Source of the DNA: Gelidibacter pelagius
Lineage (GTDB): Bacteria; Bacteroidota; Bacteroidia; Flavobacteriales; Flavobacteriaceae
Direction: 5' to 3'
Assembly: GCF_017581925.1 (NCBI RefSeq)
Contig: NZ_JAGEVG010000018.1
Span: 1 to 64,000, forward strand
Length of the DNA stretch: 64,000 nucleotides
Position numbers and translations under genes: made by a program. The notes below the pieces were generated by a model. That model was not told where the DNA came from. It ran no database searches and saw only the letters and a list, made by a program, of their open reading frames with translations. Below are positions 57,524-64,000 of the stretch, piece after piece (position 1 is the first letter of the stretch; each line of letters starts with the position of its first letter).

Positions 57524-58552
57524 CTATTTTATCAATATACTTTTGAATTTAGGGAGGTTTTTTAATACAATTCCCGTTCCTCTAACCACTGCTCTTAAAG
57601 GATCTTCAGCAATATACACAGGCAAATCTGTCTTTTGGGACAAACGTTTGTCTAAGCCTCGGAGCATAGAGCCTCCACCTGCAAGATAAATACCAGTATT
57701 GTAAATATCTGCAGCCAATTCTGGCGGTGTTTGAGATAAGGTTTCCATCACAGAATCTTCTATTCGCAAGATGGATTTGTCCAGTGCTTTTGCAATTTCT
57801 CGGTAAGAAATTTGAACCTGTTTAGGCTTCCCAGTTAAAAGATCACGCCCTTGAACGCTCATTTCTTCTGGAGGTAATTCTAAATCTTCAGTTGCGGCAC
57901 CAATCTGTATCTTAATTTTTTCTGCAGTACGTTCACCAACATATAAGTTATGTTGTGTACGCATATAATACACAATGTCGTTGGTAAATACATCACCGGC
58001 AACTTTAACTGATTTGTCGCAAACTATACCACCTAAAGCAATGACTGCAATCTCTGTAGTTCCACCACCTATATCCACAATCATATTCCCTTTTGGTTGC
58101 ATGATGTCGATGCCGATACCAATAGCCGCAGCCATTGGTTCGTGGATGAGATAAACTTCTTTACCATTAACGCGCTCACAGGATTCTTTTACTGCCCGCA
58201 TCTCCACTTCAGTAATTCCCGAAGGAATACAAACTACCATGCGTAAAGCAGGGGAGAAGAGTTTTTTCTTTAAAGCGGGAATGTTTTTTATGAACAAACT
58301 GATCATTTGTTCTGAGGCATCAAAATCGGCAATAACCCCATCTTTTAGAGGTCTGATCGTTTTGATGTTTTCATGCGTTTTACCTTGCATCATGTTGGCT
58401 TCTTTTCCAACGGCAATTATTTTTCCTGAAATTCGGTCTCTTGCAACTATTGAAGGGCTATCTACAACGACTTTATCATTGTGGATAATTAAGGTGTTTG
58501 CGGTTCCTAAATCTATGGCTATTTCTTCTGTTAAGAAATCAAAAAATCCCAT
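57524..58552 (-). CDS. mreB: Rod shape-determining protein MreB
   Basis: Bacterial actin that positions the elongation machinery. The 342-residue protein carries the actin-fold ATP site: EIAIDLGTANTLIIHNDKVV (phosphate 1), NMIVDIGGGTTEIAVIALGG (phosphate 2), and IYLAGGGSMLRGLDKRLSQK (adenosine). The connecting segments RPLKDGVIADFDASEQMISL and LIHEPMAAAIGIG are typical. It begins the operon, with a 148 bp gap after purH that should hold the promoter. Confidence 0.98.
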   Translation of the reverse strand: MGFFDFLTEEIAIDLGTANTLIIHNDKVVVDSPSIVARDRISGKIIAVGKEANMMQGKTHENIKTIRPLKDGVIADFDASEQMISLFIKNIPALKKKLFSPALRMVVCIPSGITEVEMRAVKESCERVNGKEVYLIHEPMAAAIGIGIDIMQPKGNMIVDIGGGTTEIAVIALGGIVCDKSVKVAGDVFTNDIVYYMRTQHNLYVGERTAEKIKIQIGAATEDLELPPEEMSVQGRDLLTGKPKQVQISYREIAKALDKSILRIEDSVMETLSQTPPELAADIYNTGIYLAGGGSMLRGLDKRLSQKTDLPVYIAEDPLRAVVRGTGIVLKNLPKFKSILIK

Positions 58553-58700
58553 GCGTATTGTTGATTATTTAGGTTGATATTAGTTTGTTTGTTGATAATG
58601 TTGTAAATGTAATAAAACTTCATAAATATCAAAGGTTATATTACATCGGTATTTGTTCATTTTGGAGGATCGCTTATCGGTTGCTTAGATTCAATTCTAT

Positions 58701-60230
58701 TTAGTGCTTAAAATGACGTGTACCGGTAAATACCATGGACACATTATTTTGGTTGCAATAATCAATGCTCAATTCATCTTTGATAGAGCCTCCTGGTTGA
58801 ATTACAGCGGTAATCCCAGCATCTTTTGCAATTTCGACACAGTCAGGAAACGGGAAAAATGCATCACTGGCCATAACGGCTCCTTTCAGATCAAAATTAA
58901 AAGACTGTGCTTTATGAATGGCTTGGTTAAGAGCGTCCACACGACTGGTCTGTCCGGTTCCACTCGCAAACAATTGTTTGTTTTTTGCCAATACAATAGT
59001 GTTGGATTTGGTGTGCTTGCAAATCTTGGAAGCAAAGATCAAATCTTCTAACTCATTTTGTGAAGGTTTATTGTTGGTGGTATAACTTAAATCTGATAAG
59101 GCATCTGTTTTATTGTCTTTGTCCTGTACCAATACTCCGTTCAAACAAGTTCTTACCGTTGTTTGTGGAAGTTCTATCTCTTTTTGGATTAAAAGAATTC
59201 TGTTTTTCTTACCCTTTAAAATTTCTTTCGCTTCCGCGGAATAACTTGGCGCTATGACCACTTCACAGAATAAACTGTGGATTTCCTCGGCTGTGGCCTT
59301 GTCGATTTCTGTGTTTGCAATTAAGATGCCGCCAAAAGCCGAAACAGGGTCGCCTGCCAAAGCATCAACATAGGCTTGGTGCAACGTATCTCTTTGTGCA
59401 AATCCGCAGGCATTATTATGTTTTAAAATGGCGAAAGTTGGTGACTCAGCTTTAAATTCATTCATCAAATTGACCGCGGCATCAACGTCTAAAAGGTTGT
59501 TATAGCTTAATTCCTTACCATGAAATTGAGTGAACATGGCTTCAAAATTTCCGAAGAAAAAACCTTTTTGGTGTGGGTTTTCTCCATATCGCAACACTTT
59601 GCCGTTGGTTTCACTGATTTTTAAAACAGTTTCCTCGTGATTTTTGTTGAAATAATTGAAAATAGCAGTGTCATAATGCGACGATACATTGAAAGCCTTA
59701 GCTGCAAAACGTTTTCTATCTTCATCCGATGTTTCACCTTTTTTGTTTTTCAAGAGTTCCAAAAACTCACTGTAATCGTCAACAGAAGAGACACAAACCA
59801 CATCTGAATAGTTTTTTGCTGCAGCTCTGATCAGGGAAATTCCTCCAATATCGATTTTTTCGATAATATCTTCATGGCTTGAGTCAGAAGCCACTGTTTT
59901 TTCAAAGGGATATAAATCCACAATTACCAAATCAATTTGCGGGATTGAAAACTCAGCCAATTCAGCCACGTCTTGAGTGTTATTTTGCCGGTTTAATATG
60001 CCTCCAAAAACTTTTGGATGCAAAGTTTTGACACGTCCGCCCAAAATAGAAGGATAAGAAGTCACATCTTCTACAGGAATGACGTTAACACCTAAATCTT
60101 TTATGAATTTTTCGGTACCGCCAGTGGAGTAAATAGTAACGCCTAACTGGCTTAATTCTTTTACAATAGGTTCTAATCCGTCCTTACTGAAAACAGAAAT
60201 CAAGGCAGATGAAATAGTTTTGTTTTGCAT
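58701..60230 (-). CDS. purH: Bifunctional IMP cyclohydrolase / AICAR transformylase
   Basis: Performs the last two steps of IMP synthesis. The protein of about 509 residues has an N-terminal MGS-like cyclohydrolase domain (ALISVFSKDGLEPIVKELSQ, TIYSTGGTEKFI, TSYPSILGGRVKTLHPKVFG), and a C-terminal transformylase domain with GENPHQKGFFFGNF and the catalytic FAILKHNNACGFA. SDAFFPFPDCVEIAKDAGIT ends the fold. I place the start at ATG 60230 (MQNKTISSALIS); the ORF extends nine codons further upstream without family similarity. Confidence 0.97.
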   Translation of the reverse strand: MQNKTISSALISVFSKDGLEPIVKELSQLGVTIYSTGGTEKFIKDLGVNVIPVEDVTSYPSILGGRVKTLHPKVFGGILNRQNNTQDVAELAEFSIPQIDLVIVDLYPFEKTVASDSSHEDIIEKIDIGGISLIRAAAKNYSDVVCVSSVDDYSEFLELLKNKKGETSDEDRKRFAAKAFNVSSHYDTAIFNYFNKNHEETVLKISETNGKVLRYGENPHQKGFFFGNFEAMFTQFHGKELSYNNLLDVDAAVNLMNEFKAESPTFAILKHNNACGFAQRDTLHQAYVDALAGDPVSAFGGILIANTEIDKATAEEIHSLFCEVVIAPSYSAEAKEILKGKKNRILLIQKEIELPQTTVRTCLNGVLVQDKDNKTDALSDLSYTTNNKPSQNELEDLIFASKICKHTKSNTIVLAKNKQLFASGTGQTSRVDALNQAIHKAQSFNFDLKGAVMASDAFFPFPDCVEIAKDAGITAVIQPGGSIKDELSIDYCNQNNVSMVFTGTRHFKH

Positions 60231-60436
60231 TGTGTTGTGTGTTTGGTTTGGCCTCATTTGATAATGAATGCTATGGGAAAATGAAAATTTAATTAAATGC
60301 TATTTTTTAAAGCGCAAAAATACATATTATTGAAGACAATTTAAGGGAACAAGCGGCTGTTTATTTATGTTTTTTGTAACAAATAATTGTTGCCAACGTC
60401 CTATCCTTAAAATCGTCCTAAAACCACAAAATTTAG

Positions 60437-61684
60437 ATGTTACTGTACTTACGCTTATTTAAAGAAAGTTTTTCATTTGCCATAAATGCACTTACCAACA
60501 ATAAGTTGCGTACGTTTTTATCCTTATTGGGCGTTACCATTGGTATTTTTTCCATTATTGCCGTTTTGGCGGCAGTAGATTCGTTAGATAGAAATATCCA
60601 AGATCAACTTTCTGGATTGGATAAAAACACCATGTACTTGACAAAATTCTCATTTTTAACAACCGATGTTCCAAGATGGCAACGTGATAATTTTCCACAA
60701 ACTGATTATAATGATTTTGATTTTATAAGACGGAATGTGCCGGACATTGCAGCCTCTGCCTATATGATTTTTGGAAGTTCGCAAACGGTCAAGTATGAAG
60801 CGGAAACCATTTCTGGAGTCACTATTACTCCAGCTTCGAATGGAATTTACGATATTGACAATATCAAAATAGAAGAGGGTCGTTTCTATACGGAACCCGA
60901 ATCTATGAACGGTGCTCCTGTAGTTGTTTTAGGTCATTCAGTGGCAAAAAACTTATTTGGGAATGTCAATCCTTTGGGAAAGCAAATCAGGGCTTATGGT
61001 CGTAAATTGACAGTGATTGGCGTCATTAAAAAAATGGGCGGCCTTGCTGGAAATTCTGATGACAGTGCCTATGTGCCGGCCAACTTTGTCAGACGTTTTC
61101 AAAGTGGTGGTGTTAATGGTATTCCAGGGGCTATAATGATCAAACCAGAAAAAGATATAGATTTAGGTGCTTTTGAAGGTGCCTTAAAACAGAAATTCAG
61201 GGCATATAGAGGATTGAAAGCAGGAGATCCTGATAATTTTTTTGTCAACAAAATGTCTGGTCAAACTGATCAAATTGACGCTATTATCGGTACCATGAAC
61301 CTGATGGGATGGATCATCAGTGGCTTTTCACTTTTGGTGGGTGGGTTCGGTATTGCGAATATTATGTTCGTTAGCGTAAAGGAACGTACAAACCTTATTG
61401 GGATACAAAAATCACTGGGAGCCAAAAATCGTTTTATCTTATTTCAATTTTTGTTTGAAGCTGTGATTTTGGCAGTTATTGGAGGTCTTATTGGGCTTTT
61501 CTTTGTGTGGATTGTTTCTTTGATTGCTTCCCAATTTACGGGTGATTTCGAATTTGTCCTTTCCGCAGGAAATATGTTTTTAGGGTTTATGCTGTCGACC
61601 ATTATCGGACTGGTATCTGGAGTGATTCCTGCAATTTCTGCATCACGCTTGGATCCTGTTGAGGCTATAAGAACGGGAATGTAA
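60437..61684 (+). CDS. MacB-like ABC transporter permease, copy 1
   Basis: A 415-residue inner-membrane permease of the MacB/FtsX type. One N-terminal helix (LRTFLSLLGVTIGIFSIIAV) is followed by a large periplasmic MacB-PCD domain (about 55-270, including VVLGHSVAKNLFGNVNPLGK) and three C-terminal helices with GGFGIANIMFVSVKERTNLI and GVIPAISASRLDPVEAIRTG, which is the conserved FtsX motif region. No ATPase gene is adjacent. It is closely similar to the next gene, so one is a recent duplicate. Substrate unknown; an efflux or lipoprotein-linked role is possible. Confidence 0.92.
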   Translation: MLLYLRLFKESFSFAINALTNNKLRTFLSLLGVTIGIFSIIAVLAAVDSLDRNIQDQLSGLDKNTMYLTKFSFLTTDVPRWQRDNFPQTDYNDFDFIRRNVPDIAASAYMIFGSSQTVKYEAETISGVTITPASNGIYDIDNIKIEEGRFYTEPESMNGAPVVVLGHSVAKNLFGNVNPLGKQIRAYGRKLTVIGVIKKMGGLAGNSDDSAYVPANFVRRFQSGGVNGIPGAIMIKPEKDIDLGAFEGALKQKFRAYRGLKAGDPDNFFVNKMSGQTDQIDAIIGTMNLMGWIISGFSLLVGGFGIANIMFVSVKERTNLIGIQKSLGAKNRFILFQFLFEAVILAVIGGLIGLFFVWIVSLIASQFTGDFEFVLSAGNMFLGFMLSTIIGLVSGVIPAISASRLDPVEAIRTGM

Positions 61685-61960
61685 ATGGTTATTAAAAATC
61701 TCCAAAAAACACATTCCAAATGCCAATGGGTATGAAAATTCTTCTTGGGTTGTTTCTAATTGCTTCTGTAAGGAAGGTTTTTCAAATCAAGAGTTTTATT
61801 TATAGCGCTCTTTAGGTCTTGTTGAACTGAGGGGGAGGTAATGACTTCTGAATAGATTTTTGAGTACGGATGTCTTCAATGCAATTATTTTTCAATTGAA
61901 AAATAATTTTTGCAGAAAAACACCTTATCTTTAAGTCGTTTTAAAACATCAAAAAAATAG

Positions 61961-63211
61961 ATGCTGCTTTACTTACGCTTATTTAAAGAGAGTTTTTCAT
62001 TTGCCATCAATGCGCTTACCAACAATAAACTACGCACGTTTTTATCCTTATTGGGCGTTACTATTGGTATTTTTTCCATTATTGCAGTTCTGGCGGCGGT
62101 AGATTCTTTAGATAGAAACATCCAGGATCAGCTCTCAGGATTGGATAAAAACACGATGTATTTAACCAAGTTTTCCTTTGGTCCAACGGATATACCTCGA
62201 TGGCAACGGGACAATTTCCCTCAAACTGAATACAGTGACTTTGATTTTATAAGACGAAATGTGCCTGACATTGCAGCTTCCGCCTATGTTATATTTGGAA
62301 GCCCGCAAACAGTGAGATATGGCGCAGAAACCATATCTGGAGTTGATATCACGCCGGTGTCCAATGAGATTTACGAGATTGAGAACGTAAAAATCGAGAA
62401 GGGACGGTTTTATACAGAATCAGAGTCTATAAATGGAGCTCCTGTTATTGTTTTGGGGCATTCCCTTGCTGAAAATCTATTTGGGAATTCAGATCCTATT
62501 GGGAAGCAAATTAGAGTTTATGGTCGCAGATTGACTGTCATTGGTGTCATGAAAAAACTGGGCGCAGGACTTGGTGGAAGTCCAGATGATAAAGCTTATG
62601 TGCCAGCCAATTTTGTGAGACGTTTTCAAACTGGTGGTGTTGGCGGTATTCCTGGAGCAGTAATAATCAAACCCGAAAAAGGTGTCGATATGGGTGCTTT
62701 TGAAGCCGTCTTAAAACAAAGATTTAGAATTTATAGAGGTTTGAAAGCTGGAGAGCCGGATAATTTCTTTGTAAATAAAATGTCGGGATTTACGGATGCG
62801 ATTGATGGAATTATCGGCACAATGAATATCATGGGCTGGATTATCAGTGGCTTTTCTTTATTGGTTGGCGGCTTTGGAATTGCAAACATCATGTTTGTGA
62901 GCGTAAAGGAACGTACAAACCTTATTGGGATACAAAAATCGTTAGGTGCCAAAAACCGATTTATTTTGTTTCAGTTTTTGTTTGAAGCGGTCATTTTAGC
63001 GGTCATTGGTGGACTCGTGGGGCTGTTATTTGTGTGGATTGGTTCTTTGATTGCTTCGCAATTTACGGGCGATTTCGAATTTGTCCTCTCCGCAGGAAAT
63101 ATGTTTTTAGGGTTTATTCTATCGACCATCATCGGATTGATTTCCGGTGTAATTCCGGCTATTTCTGCATCACGACTAGATCCGGTCGAGGCAATCCGAA
63201 CGGGGATGTAA
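61961..63211 (+). CDS. MacB-like ABC transporter permease, copy 2
   Basis: A 416-residue paralogue of the upstream permease. The first 50 residues and the C-terminal 130 are nearly identical. The periplasmic domain differs more (RMWQ-like and linker changes, for example KKLGAGLGGSPDDKAYVPAN against the shorter form in copy 1). The gap of 276 bp contains no ORF and no clear terminator. The copies may form a heterodimer or serve different partners; inference only. No ATPase gene is in the window. Confidence 0.92.
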   Translation: MLLYLRLFKESFSFAINALTNNKLRTFLSLLGVTIGIFSIIAVLAAVDSLDRNIQDQLSGLDKNTMYLTKFSFGPTDIPRWQRDNFPQTEYSDFDFIRRNVPDIAASAYVIFGSPQTVRYGAETISGVDITPVSNEIYEIENVKIEKGRFYTESESINGAPVIVLGHSLAENLFGNSDPIGKQIRVYGRRLTVIGVMKKLGAGLGGSPDDKAYVPANFVRRFQTGGVGGIPGAVIIKPEKGVDMGAFEAVLKQRFRIYRGLKAGEPDNFFVNKMSGFTDAIDGIIGTMNIMGWIISGFSLLVGGFGIANIMFVSVKERTNLIGIQKSLGAKNRFILFQFLFEAVILAVIGGLVGLLFVWIGSLIASQFTGDFEFVLSAGNMFLGFILSTIIGLISGVIPAISASRLDPVEAIRTGM

Positions 63212-63270
63212 TCAGAAAATTGCGATGATTAAATCTTGCAGACTTGAATCTTTACGGCCTTGCGAGAATA

Positions 63271-63726
63271 TTAAAGTATTGAAGACACTTGAGAACAAAC
63301 AAACTCCAAAAAGCGCTCATCAGCTTCGGTAAATGGGTCTATCGTATTGGAATCGATATCAATTTGACCAATATTTTCACCATTCACAAAAATGGGAACG
63401 ACAATTTCAGCCTTAACCGTAATGCTGCAGGCAATATAATTATCCTGTGCCGAGACATCTGGAACTACAAAATTCTGATTGCTGACCGCCACCTGTCCGC
63501 AAATACCCTTTCCAAATGGAATGATTGTATGATCAGTTGGCGCGCCAACATAAGGTCCCAATTTTAATTCTTCTTTATCGCCATTTCTAAAGTAAAACCC
63601 AACCCAGTTATAATAAGGGATGTTCGACTCGAGAACCTCACAGATGGATAGCAGACGTTCATTGACGTCTTTATTGGTGTCAGAAACTATCGAAGTTATT
63701 TGCGGTTTAAGTTGGTCTAAGGTCAT
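63271..63726 (-). CDS. GAF domain protein, free methionine-(R)-sulfoxide reductase-like
   Basis: A 151-residue single GAF domain. IPYYNWVGFYFRNGDKEELK and LGPYVGAPTDHTIIPFGKGI are followed by CGQVAVSNQNFVVPDV, YIACSITVKAEIVVPIFVNG and IGQIDIDSNTIDPFTEADER. Cysteines in GKGICG and YIACS are the ones conserved in fRMsr enzymes, which reduce free methionine-R-sulfoxide. The aspartate and serine pair in DIDS also fits. In flavobacteria this gene is typically found next to xrtF, as here. Enzymatic activity is inferred from motifs. Confidence 0.88.
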   Translation of the reverse strand: MTLDQLKPQITSIVSDTNKDVNERLLSICEVLESNIPYYNWVGFYFRNGDKEELKLGPYVGAPTDHTIIPFGKGICGQVAVSNQNFVVPDVSAQDNYIACSITVKAEIVVPIFVNGENIGQIDIDSNTIDPFTEADERFLEFVCSQVSSIL

Positions 63727-63816
63727 TGTTTAAAAGTTTTGGTAAAAGTATCTAAAATGTGCTGCTTCAATCGGCTTTTTATATATTTTTAACATTCTGA
63801 ACAAAAACTTGAATTC

Positions 63817-64000
63817 TTGAAGGATCTGGTCATAAAGTACAAATCGGTTATTAAGTTTATCTTGACCTTTCTCTTGGTTTATGGCGTGTTGACTTTGGCT
63901 TATATGCTGTACTTAGATTATTCTGACGGTTCAGAATATTATCCCGATTATCTTACCAATTTAGTAGCCAAACAAAGTGATGAACTGCTACATACATTTG
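63817..64000 (+). CDS. XrtF-type exosortase, N-terminal part (cut by window end)
   Basis: An open reading frame runs off the right edge. From a TTG at 63817 it reads KDLVIKYKSVIKFILTFLLV, YGVLTLAYMLYLDYSDGSEY, YPDYLTNLVAKQSDELLHTF, with a first transmembrane helix. This matches my memory of the start of exosortase family protein XrtF of Flavobacteriia, and the GAF protein gene next door is its usual neighbour. The catalytic Cys-Arg-His part lies outside the window. The start codon is a TTG; no in-frame ATG precedes it, the frame being closed by a stop at 63790. Confidence 0.7.
   Translation, partial: MKDLVIKYKSVIKFILTFLLVYGVLTLAYMLYLDYSDGSEYYPDYLTNLVAKQSDELLHTF

Noticed and set aside
1-64000. 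tRNA, rRNA and known riboswitches
   Set aside because: No cloverleaf-like sequences, rRNA segments or recognisable aptamer cores were found by eye; a covariance search was not possible.

Overview
The window is about 64 kb of an AT-rich chromosome from the phylum Bacteroidota, almost certainly family Flavobacteriaceae. The evidence is the TAnnTTTG promoter elements, weak or absent Shine-Dalgarno signals, the purH-mreB-mreC-mreD-mrdA-rodA order, a complete kynurenine-to-2-aminomuconate cluster, small conserved flavobacterial proteins, and the start of an XrtF-type exosortase at the right edge. No rRNA, tRNA, CRISPR array, phage or complete insertion sequence was seen.

Layout. 0-5.4 kb: conserved small proteins, a DUF4846 protein, lipoprotein ApbE, a methyltransferase, and methionine aminopeptidase; a GxxExxY gene lies between the last two, framed by inverted CACAGAG repeat arrays. 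5.5-12.7 kb: CoA-transferase, HAD protein, GpmI, ankyrin protein, M48 and M15 peptidases, a GNAT enzyme and peptidase E, with a repeat-only gap at 11.55-12.0 kb. 12.9-19.4 kb: four translationally coupled paralogues with a CarboxypepD_reg-like domain, a DUF6702-like protein, an M1 peptidase and TatA. 19.7-21.5 kb: a GluR0-like receptor-channel and an O-methyltransferase. 21.7-29.6 kb: tryptophan/kynurenine catabolism (ACMSD, 3-hydroxyanthranilate dioxygenase, SDR, aldehyde dehydrogenase, RidA-type deaminase, kynurenine monooxygenase, kynureninase), all on the minus strand. 29.8-43 kb: lipoproteins, MsrA, Nif3-like protein, LpxK, a hybrid histidine kinase, GAPDH, LipA, an Nramp-like transporter, an ECF sigma factor and a glycosyltransferase. 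43.2-43.9 kb: a decayed aquaporin. 44-49.7 kb: sigma/anti-sigma pair, MurB, an aminotransferase, an aspartyl protease with PDZ domain, and DUF1573. 49.9-60.3 kb: ValS, the cell-shape operon and PurH. 60.4-64 kb: duplicated MacB-like permeases, a GAF/fRMsr protein and partial xrtF.

The most unusual feature is how short palindromic repeats interact with genes. In the kynurenine cluster most gene junctions carry a dispersed palindrome. Four of these palindromes lie inside coding sequence in frame: at both ends of the RidA-type deaminase, in the N-terminal extension of the aldehyde dehydrogenase, and at the N-terminus of kynurenine monooxygenase. Separately, the GxxExxY gene is bracketed by outward-facing inverted arrays of the same repeat that occurs alone elsewhere in the window, which suggests a small mobile cassette with MITE-like derivatives. 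All functional calls rest on reading motifs by eye; no database search was possible.
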